DNA of 64,000 nucleotides from Priestia abyssalis (lineage in GTDB: Bacteria > Bacillota > Bacilli > Bacillales > Bacillaceae_H). Positions 15,591 through 24,030 of the stretch are shown piece by piece (the stretch's first letter is position 1; each line of letters opens with the position of its first letter). The notes beneath the pieces are model-generated. The model ran no database searches. It worked only from the letters and a program-made list of their open reading frames with translations, and was not told where the DNA came from. The translations under genes were made by a program, and so were the position numbers. The stretch covers positions 2,992,624-3,056,623 of the forward strand of contig NZ_KV917369.1 in assembly GCF_002019595.1 (NCBI RefSeq), given 5' to 3'.

Positions 15591-16691
15591 ATGTCAAATC
15601 AAATCAGACCAAACTTTCAAGTAAATTCTTTTTTACTGTTTTTTATGATTCATTCTGCTCAGCTGGGAATAGGGATTTTAGTTTTTCAACGGGCACTTGT
15701 AAAAGAGGCAGGTTATGATAGCTGGATTAGTGTCCTCTTAGCTGGCTTAATGGCTCACCTTTCCCTCTTTTTTATTTTTCAGATGTTAAAATATGAGCAT
15801 CAAGACATTTCGGAAATCCACCAATTCGTTTACGGAAAATGGCTGGGAAGATTGTTTACGCTTTTCATTATCGTTCAATTCATCTGGACAGGTTTAACTG
15901 TTTTACATGCTTATATAAGGATCGTTCAAATATGGATGTTTCCAACTCTTCCAACATGGTTTCCAACCTTAATCATCTTGATACTTGCTTATTACACGAT
16001 CGCAGGCGGCTTTCGTGTCATCGTTGGAATGTGTTTTTTTAAGATTATTCTTGCTTTCATCATTACTCTTCCGATGTTTCTTACACTAAGTTATGCTCAA
16101 TGGGGGAATTTATCGCTGGTTCCTGTCCATACAATGACTGAACTTTGGAATGCAACAAAAACCGTCACCTTTAACTATGCCGGAATGATCACGATCTTGG
16201 TGTATTATCCATTTATCAAAGAGGGGCAAAAATCAAAAAGTTATGCTCATTTAGGAAATGCCGCTACCATCTTTTTGTATTTACTGGTTACATTCATGTG
16301 CTTTCTGTTTTATAGCGAAAAGCAATTAACAATTACGATTTGGCCGTTTTTGACCATGACCAAAACAGTATCATTTACCATTATTGAACGCTTTGAGCTT
16401 GTATTTGTTGCTGCCTGGGTTCTCGTTATCGTACCAATCGTCATTCAGAATTTATGGTGCGCGAGCCGTTTAGCCAAAAAAATCTTTAAAGTGAAACAAA
16501 AATATCCGCTCATTCTATTCATGATGATTTATGTCATTGTTTCTCATTTTATAGATGATGCTCATGAGGTTCGTTTGTTATATGAGTGGAATGCGAAATT
16601 TGGTTTTTATGTAAGCTATGTTTATATACTTGTCCTGTTTTTAGGGTATATGCTGATGCGAAAAATAAAGAGCCGGGCTCAGCCATCCTAA
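15591..16691 (+). CDS. Orphan GerB-type spore germination permease
   Basis: A 366-aa protein of the GerAB/APC-like superfamily with about ten membrane helices. The start SNQIRPNFQVNSFLLFFMIH and helix 1 LGIGILVFQRALVKEAGYD are characteristic of the family; GerB subunits carry the germinant-binding site in the inner spore membrane. No gerA or gerC homologue is adjacent, unlike the operons at 50.5-54.7 kb and 58-62.2 kb. It may supply an alternative B subunit to another receptor, as proposed for B. subtilis YndE-type paralogues, or be a relic. AAAGGAG lies 14 nt before the ATG. Its expression should be forespore-specific. Confidence 0.88.
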   Translation: MSNQIRPNFQVNSFLLFFMIHSAQLGIGILVFQRALVKEAGYDSWISVLLAGLMAHLSLFFIFQMLKYEHQDISEIHQFVYGKWLGRLFTLFIIVQFIWTGLTVLHAYIRIVQIWMFPTLPTWFPTLIILILAYYTIAGGFRVIVGMCFFKIILAFIITLPMFLTLSYAQWGNLSLVPVHTMTELWNATKTVTFNYAGMITILVYYPFIKEGQKSKSYAHLGNAATIFLYLLVTFMCFLFYSEKQLTITIWPFLTMTKTVSFTIIERFELVFVAAWVLVIVPIVIQNLWCASRLAKKIFKVKQKYPLILFMMIYVIVSHFIDDAHEVRLLYEWNAKFGFYVSYVYILVLFLGYMLMRKIKSRAQPS

Positions 16692-16733
16692 AAAAGCCTC
16701 CTAAAATACAGACCACCTCTATTTCAGGAGGCT
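16691..16733. terminator. Hairpin after the orphan gerB
   Basis: AGCCTCCT pairs with AGGAGGCT across a 22-nt loop. The A-run before it would act as a U-tract only on the minus strand, so its function as a plus-strand terminator is uncertain. Confidence 0.45.
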
Positions 16734-16795
16734 ACCCATCTTCTCTTTCCCATTTCTTTCACCCCGTTATCTTTGATCAATCACTCCTTAATTTA

Positions 16796-16948
16796 TATAC
16801 ATTTCGCTTAATAACTTGGCACATCTTCATTCCATCGAGGGACTTTCCCAACCGGTCATTCAGACACCTTGAATTGGCCCGCAAAGGTTTAAGACATTCG
16901 GCATGGCTGTCCTTTGGTCATGTCGAATTTTCTAAATGGATTTATATA
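16796..16948 (+). repeat. Hairpin repeat family 1, copy B
   Basis: It shares CTTAATAACTTGGCACATCT, TTCCATCGAGGG, CAGACACCTTGAAT, the loop GTCCTTTGG and CGAATTTTCTAAATGGAT with copy A. The first hairpin is degenerate (GGCCCGCAAAGG). It fills the interval between the orphan gerB and the ATP-grasp gene. Confidence 0.7.
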
Positions 16949-17079
16949 AATAAAGGTTTAATATTTTGCTATTTTGTGAAAATACTTTTTAAAAAGAACA
17001 AAAGCTTAGTTGAGCCGCTTCGAAACTGAATTCATTCTATGTAAAAACGACGATTATTTTAATAGAAGGAGATGTGATT

Positions 17080-18315
17080 ATGGAAACAAAAGCAGCCCAG
17101 TCAACCTTTATGAAAGATCAGCAAGTGGAGAACATTCAACCCTCCTATTCCATTAAAGATATTTATGGAGAAGAATTCATTTACAACCCGAAACTGTATG
17201 CGGAGGATTATCAACATTTTTCCAGTGATTTGCTAAGTTTGGAGGCATTGACCGGAAGGGAATTGAGTGTTGTGGGGGATGCACCGGTTGTTTGTCATGC
17301 GGGAGCTGTTACACCATCCGCTTTGGCCCTCCTGCATAAGGGCGGACTTCATACACCTCCAGTTTGTTATACTTACCGAAATGATAAAGAATATATGGAT
17401 GTTCTTCATAATCTTTATAAACAAAAGAAAAAAATCATTTTCCAATACCCTCATCCTGAAAAGAAGGTTTCATCCGAGCTGTATTGGATTGATCCTGAAG
17501 TGCTAGCGTACTTATGTGATAAGCGAAATATTCCTGAGCTTGTACCTGCAGAAAATGTACCGAAACGAAGAATGATGAGCCTCGATCAAATTCTGGAGGA
17601 AAAACCGGAGCTGCCGATTGTCCTAAAAACGGGTGATGGCCGGCCGACCTCAGGCGGGTGCGGTGTATTGCTCGTTAAAGAAGAAAAGCAATTATATGAA
17701 ATGGACGAGACCTTTGGTGATTTATCCAACATCATTGTGGAAGAATATATCGAGTGTGACCAAAATATTTCCGTTCATTATATGGTAAACAAAAAAGGTG
17801 AAGTTCATTTTTTAGGAAAATCGGAACAACTTGTAAATAAAGACGGCTGTTTCCGCGGAAGCTGGATTACGGTAGATGTGGAAGAACAAATAGCTCATAT
17901 TATTGAAACCGGCTATGGTGTCATGAAAAAAATAGCTGATAAAGGATACGTGGGCGTGGCGGGATTTGATGTACTCATTTGTGACGATCGTTATTATTTT
18001 ATCGATTTAAATGTGCGCTTTAATGCATCGACGTGCGGATTGTTGCTGTATCACGATATCCGAAGAAAATTCGGCAAAGAAATCGTGCGGCTTTGTAATC
18101 TTGAATGGACAAGCGATTTTGACTCCCTTATACCGGTTGTAGAAACATACATGACAAGAGATCAATTCGTTCCATTAAGCTTATTAGATGCAAATTATTT
18201 TCCAGGTGAAAATGGAGTATCAAAAGTGATCGGCCTTGCCATCGGGCATTCCGCTGAAGAGGTAGAGGATGTTCTTGAGGAAATGACGAAAGAAGGCCTT
18301 ACTCATAGGGAGTAA
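17080..18315 (+). CDS. ATP-grasp ligase of unknown substrate
   Basis: A 411-aa protein from the ATG at 17080, with AGAAGGAG 8 nt upstream. Residues about 1-160 form an N-terminal pre-ATP-grasp region. The ATP-grasp fold follows: the lysine and glycine-rich loop VLKTGDGRPTSGGCGV (181-196), IIVEEYIE (218-225) and the metal-binding strand GFDVLI...YYFIDLNVRFN (295-315) with D309, N311 and N315. These enzymes join a carboxylate to an amine or thiol via an acyl phosphate. The layout resembles peptide-ligase or PGM1-like ATP-grasp proteins more than D-Ala ligase. No biosynthetic partner gene is adjacent and the gene is monocistronic, so the substrate cannot be inferred. Confidence 0.75.
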   Translation: METKAAQSTFMKDQQVENIQPSYSIKDIYGEEFIYNPKLYAEDYQHFSSDLLSLEALTGRELSVVGDAPVVCHAGAVTPSALALLHKGGLHTPPVCYTYRNDKEYMDVLHNLYKQKKKIIFQYPHPEKKVSSELYWIDPEVLAYLCDKRNIPELVPAENVPKRRMMSLDQILEEKPELPIVLKTGDGRPTSGGCGVLLVKEEKQLYEMDETFGDLSNIIVEEYIECDQNISVHYMVNKKGEVHFLGKSEQLVNKDGCFRGSWITVDVEEQIAHIIETGYGVMKKIADKGYVGVAGFDVLICDDRYYFIDLNVRFNASTCGLLLYHDIRRKFGKEIVRLCNLEWTSDFDSLIPVVETYMTRDQFVPLSLLDANYFPGENGVSKVIGLAIGHSAEEVEDVLEEMTKEGLTHRE

Positions 18316-18367
18316 CAGAACTAGGTTAATAGAATGGAAGCCTGCACTGATACCAATGTTGATAACC

Positions 18368-18400
18368 AAAACGGGCCTCGCTTATAAGCAAGGCTCGTTT
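18368..18400. terminator. Intrinsic terminator
   Basis: AAACGGGCCT and GCTT pair with AAGC and AGGCTCGTTT; it follows the ATP-grasp gene. Confidence 0.75.
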
Positions 18401-18531
18401 GATATATCTATTGTTCAATTTAATGTAGTTTATTTCTACAAATTGAACGTTAACTTTTAACGTATAACATGCACTGAACTGTCGAGAGGGCTCGTGTGGG
18501 TCCTCTCCTCTAAATAATAGAATAGAAATGA

Positions 18532-19986
18532 TTAATATACAGCAGTATTCTTTTTCTTTAAAAATTTTATCCCCCTCTTTTTTAAAATAATAATGAATGT
18601 TGCAGCACCATTAACGCCTAAAATTCCGACTAGACATTTAATTAAAAAGGCTGTATCAGGTGCATATGAGTATATAATATGCCAAGGTGAACCAAACAAA
18701 TAAATTAATGCGGGGATTAAAGAAATTGATAATATTATGGATAATATTGCAATCATACTCCAGAAATTCATATGCTTGATATTTTTTCGTTTCAATCGAA
18801 TTAGATTCACTAAAGCTAATATTGCCAATGTACAAGTCACTATCAATGCCATCCATTGCATCTGATGGTTTTCCTTTGGTATAGCAGGCATCTGTTTATC
18901 TTCTATAATAGTTTTAATACCGTCCCTAATATAAGAAGTATGCATCACTTCAGAAAAGTTGTTTTTGTTAGTAAGCAAGATAAATCCATAATTCTTTTTA
19001 AGATTTATGAAAAGTTCAGCACGTGAATCAGGTGTTTCACCCCCATGGAAAAAAAACTCATCATTCTTTTCTGTAGAAATCCTCCAGCCTAAACCATAAT
19101 TCATGTTATCTTTTCTCTCGACTTGAGGGGAAAAATAAATATCAAAATATTGATCAGATAATAACTCCCCTCCCTCCAACAAGAAATTTATGTATTTTGT
19201 TATGTCATTGGAGGTTGATGCCATATAACCATATGGAACTCCACTGTCATCAAAGACATTCTTACTTTTTATAGGCTTTCCAAACCAAGACTGAAAACCA
19301 GGCTGATACCCAAGGCTGGTTGCGGTTGCAAAGTTTGAGACTGTATGGTTCATATCCAAACTTGAAAGAATTTCTGAATCCATAAAATCTGAAAAAGTTT
19401 GATCTGTTACTTTTTCAATAATTGAACCTAAGAGTAAATAGTTGGCGGCGCTATATTGATGAACTTCTCCAGGTTCATGATTAAGTCTTACATCATTAAG
19501 TTTTTTAACTGCTTGGTTGATCGCATCTTTTCCTCTTAATTTAAGCTCAGCAATTTTTAACCCCTCATAAGAGCTGATTCCACTTGTATGAGTTAATAAA
19601 TGTCGGATAGTTATGTTGTTTTCAAAGCCATTTTTATTATAAGTAAATGAAGTGATATAAGTATCAATCGCATGATCAAGCTCAATCTTCCCTTGATCAA
19701 CCAACCTTAGGATAGCGAGACTGGTCAAGGGTTTACTAACTGAACCTAATGTAAACAATGTATCTGCTGTAACAGGTGTACCGTCACTCTGAATCCCCCA
19801 GTTCTCTTGAAATATTATTTCTCCATCTTTAATGACGGCTAGTGAAGCACCAGGAATTTGATATTCTTTTATTGCTTCATCCATATACTCTTGCATTAGA
19901 TTCGTTTGGTCATTACTTTCAACATCAATGGCTAATGAGATTATAGTGATTGTGATTAGCAATAAACATAGAATCACTTTTTTCAT
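18532..19986 (-). CDS. Membrane-anchored serine beta-lactamase/DD-peptidase family hydrolase
   Basis: A 484-aa protein with an N-terminal signal anchor (about 1-20), a periplasm-facing class C/esterase-type penicillin-recognising domain (about 28-370) and three to four C-terminal membrane helices (about 385-475). The catalytic triplets are visible: SxxK in LGSVSKPLTS (S82, K85), YxN in YSAANYLLLG and HxG in FFHGGETPD. It may act on peptidoglycan-type or D-amino-acid ester/amide substrates; it need not confer beta-lactam resistance. It lies downstream of a TetR gene, with the palindrome ATTGGTTGACCAACCAAT between them. The pair looks like a regulated resistance or detoxification unit. Confidence 0.82.
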   Translation of the reverse strand: MKKVILCLLLITITIISLAIDVESNDQTNLMQEYMDEAIKEYQIPGASLAVIKDGEIIFQENWGIQSDGTPVTADTLFTLGSVSKPLTSLAILRLVDQGKIELDHAIDTYITSFTYNKNGFENNITIRHLLTHTSGISSYEGLKIAELKLRGKDAINQAVKKLNDVRLNHEPGEVHQYSAANYLLLGSIIEKVTDQTFSDFMDSEILSSLDMNHTVSNFATATSLGYQPGFQSWFGKPIKSKNVFDDSGVPYGYMASTSNDITKYINFLLEGGELLSDQYFDIYFSPQVERKDNMNYGLGWRISTEKNDEFFFHGGETPDSRAELFINLKKNYGFILLTNKNNFSEVMHTSYIRDGIKTIIEDKQMPAIPKENHQMQWMALIVTCTLAILALVNLIRLKRKNIKHMNFWSMIAILSIILSISLIPALIYLFGSPWHIIYSYAPDTAFLIKCLVGILGVNGAATFIIILKKRGIKFLKKKNTAVY

Positions 19987-20032
19987 GTATCTTCACCTAT
20001 TTTTCTATTAATTTTTCATTTCACCTTATTTA

Positions 20033-20050
20033 ATTGGTTGACCAACCAAT
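20033..20050. promoter_or_regulatory. TetR-type operator before the serine hydrolase gene
   Basis: ATTGGTTGACCAACCAAT is an 8-2-8 palindrome in the 84-bp gap between tetR and the hydrolase gene. A related sequence lies upstream of tetR at 20636-20654. Confidence 0.65.
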
Positions 20051-20070
20051 TTCTTATTAATAAAAGAAAT

Positions 20071-20619
20071 CTATTCTTTTAAATAGATCTCTAACAATTT
20101 TAATAAAAGGTGGTAAGCACCATCTATATCAAATTCATCATCTACAATCTTCTGTAGAGCTAATCCATCAAAGCAAGCTAACAGGATGCTGGCCATTGCA
20201 TTAGTATCTTCAGAACCACTAACAATGGATTGCAATGGTTTGGATAGACTTTCTCTTCCTTCCTTTAAAATAACAGCCACTTCTTGTTGAATTTCCGGAT
20301 TTTTTAGTCCTAAAGAATAGATTTCATAACGCCAACGATACCAATCAGCGTCTTTTTCTGCCCTAGATTTTATCTCTTGTAATGTTTCCATTGGAGATAA
20401 AGAGTCCCTTTGTTCATAATTTTTATGATATTGCTGTTGAACTTGATTCTGAACGGCAAATAACAATGCTTCCTTATTCTTGAAATAATAATGAACAAGT
20501 CCAGGAGTAATATCAGCTTCTTTTGCAATATCTTTTATCGATGCATTTGTAAAACCTTTTCTAACAAATACTTTGTATGCTGCATCAATTAAACGTTGAC
20601 GTTTATCTTCATTTTTCAT
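20071..20619 (-). CDS. TetR-family transcriptional regulator
   Basis: A 182-aa protein. Its N-terminal HTH is AAYKVFVRKGFTNASIKDIA...GLVHYYFKNKEALL (about 13-60), typical of TetR/AcrR. The ligand-binding C-terminal domain is about 70-182. Operator-like TTGGT/ACCAA palindromes lie on both sides of the gene, so it probably represses itself and the downstream serine hydrolase. The inducing ligand is unknown. Confidence 0.88.
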   Translation of the reverse strand: MKNEDKRQRLIDAAYKVFVRKGFTNASIKDIAKEADITPGLVHYYFKNKEALLFAVQNQVQQQYHKNYEQRDSLSPMETLQEIKSRAEKDADWYRWRYEIYSLGLKNPEIQQEVAVILKEGRESLSKPLQSIVSGSEDTNAMASILLACFDGLALQKIVDDEFDIDGAYHLLLKLLEIYLKE

Positions 20620-20635
20620 TTTTTCACCTCAGTTA

Positions 20636-20654
20636 TTTGGTCAACCAACCAAAT
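20636..20654. promoter_or_regulatory. TetR-type operator upstream of tetR
   Basis: TTTGGTCAACCAACCAAA shares GGTCAACCAA with the complement of the operator at 20033. It lies 17 bp before the tetR start codon. Confidence 0.6.
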
Positions 20655-20727
20655 TATAAAACTTTCCAATAATTTAGTCAAACATATTTAAAATCACTTA
20701 AAGGGTAAAACAACCTTTTATCCCCAT

Positions 20728-20783
20728 AAAAGGTCCCGTCATACAAATCCAGGAAAACCAAGTTTTTTGTGACGGGGCCTCTT
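20728..20783. terminator. Intrinsic terminator
   Basis: AAAAGGTCCCGTCA pairs with TGACGGGGCCTCTT (one or two mismatches) across a 28-nt loop; it lies in the gap after the EamA gene. Confidence 0.6.
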
Positions 20784-20862
20784 AGAAAAAATCAGCATTT
20801 GTGATTGAGTAAAGACTTGCGAGACACCCTATTTAAAGCTTGATGATAAAACATAACGTATT

Positions 20863-21747
20863 TTACGAACGCACGCTCTTTACAGCGTGCTTTTTGCGAT
20901 ACGAGGGCTTGATTTCAGCAATTAAGACGGCCATCAAAATTAACATAGCTCCCAGCACCATTCGGCCTGCCAGCACTTCTTTTAAAAATAAAACGGATAA
21001 TACCATACCAAAAAGTGATTCTGTTGATAAAATAATAGCGGCCTTTGCAGCAGTTGTATATTGATGTGCTATATTTTGGAAGATATAAGCTATTGTGGTT
21101 GAAAAGACTGCTAAATACACAATCGAATACATGGCTTCTTTTTCCATCGTTGTCGGTATATCACCTTGAATGAACACCACGGCTGCACTAATGAGAGATG
21201 CTGTTATGAATTGTACAATCGTCAATGAAATGGCATCTTCCTTTTGGACAAAAAGATTTGTATAAAAAATATCAAAAGCAAAGCCGACTGCACATAAAAG
21301 AGACAATACATCACCTATGTTAATTGTCATAGAACCTTGCAATGATAAAAGGCCAATGCCTACAATGGCTAGACCTGAGCCGAATAGTTCATACCGATCA
21401 ATTCTCCGTTTGTAAACGAGATAAGCAATGATCGGTACAATTACAACATTGACGGCTGTTAAAAAGGCATTTTTAGACGGTGTGGTATATTCCAAACCGA
21501 CCGTTTGTAAAGCAAAAGCGATGTATAAAATGGTTCCTAAGATGGCGCCTTTCCACACGACAGATGTTGTGAATTTTTTGAACTTGTATCCAAATAGCAT
21601 GATAAGTATGATTGTAGCCAAAACAAACCTTCCTGCCATTACTTGATAAGCGGTTAAATATTCTAGCGCAATAGCCGTTACAACAAATCCACTGCCCCAA
21701 ATAATGGCGGTTACGAGCAACATGCCGTCACCAATGTATGGTTTCAT
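20863..21747 (-). CDS. EamA/DMT-superfamily transporter
   Basis: A 294-aa protein with ten membrane helices formed by two EamA repeats (about 7-138 and 148-282). The first motif, AIIWGSGFVVTAIALEYLTA, is characteristic of drug/metabolite exporters of the RhaT/EamA group, which usually export amino acids, metabolites or toxins. The C-terminus is basic (KPSYRKKHAVKSVRS), consistent with a cytoplasmic end. It lies downstream of a PucR-type regulator on the same strand, 181 bp apart, with repeat family 2 between them. The substrate is unknown. Confidence 0.85.
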   Translation of the reverse strand: MKPYIGDGMLLVTAIIWGSGFVVTAIALEYLTAYQVMAGRFVLATIILIMLFGYKFKKFTTSVVWKGAILGTILYIAFALQTVGLEYTTPSKNAFLTAVNVVIVPIIAYLVYKRRIDRYELFGSGLAIVGIGLLSLQGSMTINIGDVLSLLCAVGFAFDIFYTNLFVQKEDAISLTIVQFITASLISAAVVFIQGDIPTTMEKEAMYSIVYLAVFSTTIAYIFQNIAHQYTTAAKAAIILSTESLFGMVLSVLFLKEVLAGRMVLGAMLILMAVLIAEIKPSYRKKHAVKSVRS

Positions 21748-21850
21748 TGTTTCCCCTCCTGACTAGATTAAGGATATCATGAGAGGAAATGCAATAATTT
21801 GATTACTTTTCCAAACTTTCAAGCTTATTTTTGGATTGATTCCAATAAAG

Positions 21851-21945
21851 GAAATAAAGGAAACTTCCATCGGCGAGGGTGTTCCTTCATCTGCCACTGA
21901 TCCTTCTTCGATTTCTCTCAACCCCTGTTTACTGCCCGTTAATGG
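21851..21945 (+). repeat. Repeat family 2, copy 2
   Basis: It begins ATAAAGGAAACTTCCATCGG and ends ACTGCCCGTTAATG. Its right end overlaps the last codons and stop of the PucR-type gene, supplying the residues SINGQ. A nested hairpin, GAGGGTGTTCCTTCATC, was not resolved. Confidence 0.5.
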
Positions 21946-23122
21946 AGGATACAACAGCCGGCCCTTCAATGGCTTTATGCAGTAAGTACAATTTAACCGC
22001 TGCGGATAAATGCTCATAAAAAACGAGTTCATTATCAAAAGGTTCGATTAATTGGCGTATTTTTGCCATGCGATAGCGAATGGTATTCGGATGACAATAA
22101 TGTGCGGCCGCTGTTTCTTTCACATTCCCTTTTTTCAACACAAAGGTCACTGCCGTATTCAGCAAATCCCGATCTGCCTTTTCTTCTAGAAGCGGTTCCA
22201 AATACATTTTTATATAATTGTTTGCGAATGTGGCATCCTTTCGATAAAGCTCGATAAGCAGTCGATCCGATGCGAGCTGTTCATAATGACAAATAGGTTT
22301 CATTTCAATTCCTGCCATAATACGAGCATAGTAGGCTTCTCTCACAGCTAGATGAATTTCGGTGTGCGTCGAGTGTACTTGGCTATAGCCAAGTATGAAT
22401 GCATCTGTTGGAATTGCATAAAGCGCCATCCATTCCTTTAGTATCTTTTCAAATTGGAGTTGTTTGAATTTATCTGTAAAAAGAATGAACATACTTTGTT
22501 TATATGTACAAATAATACCAGATCTCAAAAAGGACTCGAGTTTGAAAAAGGCATCCATCCATTGGGAGTCCTCGGATTGTTTCATTTGAATATTCGCTGC
22601 AAACACATATTTCTCAAACGGTTTATTCATTTGTTGTAAGAAAGATTGTATTTGTTTCTCTGAAACCTCTTCTTCAATGAAACATCTCATCACATTTTCT
22701 AAAAAGAGCTTATTGTCCCTTTGTTTAATTTGATCCATCGCTTCCAAAATGATAACCTCAAAAAATTCATCCCCACCAAAACGTAAAATCGGGAAATCGT
22801 GCTCATTTGCAAAAGTTAGGACTTCATCTGGTAACTCTTTAAAGATCACTGGCTTATAGGCTAAAGCACTTACCTTTAATTCAATCAGCTTTTTCAACAT
22901 TTCGATTAAGCGTTCCGGCTTTTCGTTCGCAAATAATAAGCTGCTGAGTACAATGCTGTGGGGGCTGAAGGCCGTGTCTCTCACTTGCTGAATGCCTGCC
23001 GCAAACTCAAAGTCTAAAATTTCAACACTTTGGACTGAATGATGTAATGCATGGCCGCCGGCTACAACCGAAAAATCTTTTGTAACGGACAGCTGCAAAA
23101 AATTCTTTACGGTCATCATCAT
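21929..23122 (-). CDS. PucR-family transcriptional regulator
   Basis: A 397-aa protein starting at the ATG at 23122, preceded by AAAGGATGG; three further in-frame starts lie 9 nt upstream. It has an N-terminal PucR/purine-catabolism-type domain (about 5-125), a GGDEF-like CdaR middle region (about 165-290) and a C-terminal HTH_30, AHYCHPNTIRYRMAKIRQL (about 340-370). Such proteins usually activate catabolic operons for purines, glycerate or polyamines. No such genes adjoin; the downstream gene is an EamA exporter. The last five residues come from an inserted repeat. Confidence 0.87.
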   Translation of the reverse strand: MMMTVKNFLQLSVTKDFSVVAGGHALHHSVQSVEILDFEFAAGIQQVRDTAFSPHSIVLSSLLFANEKPERLIEMLKKLIELKVSALAYKPVIFKELPDEVLTFANEHDFPILRFGGDEFFEVIILEAMDQIKQRDNKLFLENVMRCFIEEEVSEKQIQSFLQQMNKPFEKYVFAANIQMKQSEDSQWMDAFFKLESFLRSGIICTYKQSMFILFTDKFKQLQFEKILKEWMALYAIPTDAFILGYSQVHSTHTEIHLAVREAYYARIMAGIEMKPICHYEQLASDRLLIELYRKDATFANNYIKMYLEPLLEEKADRDLLNTAVTFVLKKGNVKETAAAHYCHPNTIRYRMAKIRQLIEPFDNELVFYEHLSAAVKLYLLHKAIEGPAVVSSINGQ

Positions 23123-23220
23123 AACCACCATCCTTTCTATAATATAGATAACATCATTATTAAGAATTATAAAAGACTGGATAAGGAAAGATAAGAAAAA
23201 AATAAGGAAGTATACAAACG

Positions 23221-23499
23221 GTGAAATTCCTAACCATTATGTTTTTCATTATTGGGCGAACAGGTTTTTGCATGATACTTTTTTATAACTCCAGACCAAC
23301 TTCAATAATAGGAGAGTATATGTACCGAGTCATAAATTCTGGATTTGGGGTTATTCTTGTATTGATTAGCAGCATCAGTACGGTTTTACTATTCGTTTTA
23401 CCTTTATTGATGCTAGAAAAAATAGGGAAGAAATCATTTCTAAGCTTTTTCTTACTGAATCCCCTTTCGGTTCACAAAAAAAATCCAAATCAAAACTAG
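23221..23499 (+). CDS. Small membrane protein, hypothetical
   Basis: A 92-aa frame with a GTG start and two hydrophobic helices (about 1-22 and 38-65) plus a basic tail. AAGGAAG lies rather far upstream (about 11 nt). It is transcribed away from the PucR gene, which reads in the opposite direction. No family was recognised; it could be spurious. Confidence 0.4.
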   Translation: MKFLTIMFFIIGRTGFCMILFYNSRPTSIIGEYMYRVINSGFGVILVLISSISTVLLFVLPLLMLEKIGKKSFLSFFLLNPLSVHKKNPNQN

Positions 23500-23504
23500 C
23501 TGAA

Positions 23505-23547
23505 CAAAAAAGAGGGCAACAGAGAAGATTCTTCCCTGCTGCCCTCT
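23505..23547 (-). terminator. Intrinsic terminator of the merR gene
   Basis: AGAGGGCA pairs with TGCCCTCT with further internal pairing; six U follow on the minus strand. Confidence 0.65.
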
Positions 23548-23655
23548 CCTTGCTACAACGGACCCTTCATTTCTTGAATCTTTTCGCTTTAGTTTACCTT
23601 ACAATAAGCGGATCGTATAACCCCAAAAAAGCTTCATCAAAATGAGCCTTTCATC

Positions 23656-23916
23656 TCAACTTTTCTGCATCTGTTCCTTTATTTCTTCAATCGTGTATCC
23701 TCTTTCCTTTAATTGTCGAATAAGAGCTAAGCGCTCCAATGACGATATCCTGGGGTAACGGCGAGTTAAACGTGTATCCTCCTGGTCGAACGGAAGAATT
23801 CCTTGTTCTGTATAATATTTCAAGGTGCTGTAGCGCATTTCTGACAACCGGACGAGTTCACTGATCGTCACATAGTCCGACTCCATGATTTTTTCCATGC
23901 TTCTTCTTCTCGACAT
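23656..23916 (-). CDS. MerR-type HTH protein (DNA-binding domain only)
   Basis: An 86-aa protein consisting of the MerR winged helix: VTISELVRLSEMRYSTLKYY (about 16-35) and the wing/dimer helix start RYPRISSLERLALIRQLKER. No effector domain follows, so it resembles the short MerR proteins that act without a small-molecule domain. Its target is unknown. Confidence 0.75.
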   Translation of the reverse strand: MSRRRSMEKIMESDYVTISELVRLSEMRYSTLKYYTEQGILPFDQEDTRLTRRYPRISSLERLALIRQLKERGYTIEEIKEQMQKS

Positions 23917-23944
23917 ACATCATCCCTCTTTTATTCCGATTAAA

Positions 23945-24030
23945 GGAACACAGACTAACACCGCCGCGTCCTGGGGCAACGTCTGCGTGACCCGCATCGT
24001 GCGGGCCCCACTGATGGAAGTTTCTTTTAT
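23945..24030 (-). repeat. Repeat family 2, copy 3 (inverted)
   Basis: On the minus strand it begins AAAAGAAACTTCCATCAGTG and GGGCCCGCACGATGCGGGTC, including a CCCGCA/TGCGGG hairpin. The left end matches copies 1 and 2; the far end does not. It overlaps the stop codon of the GPP34 gene. Confidence 0.45.

Noticed and set aside
16586..17029. 147-codon plus-strand frame overlapping the gerB end and a repeat
   Set aside because: It runs through the hairpin repeat and has no start signal; a frame shadow.
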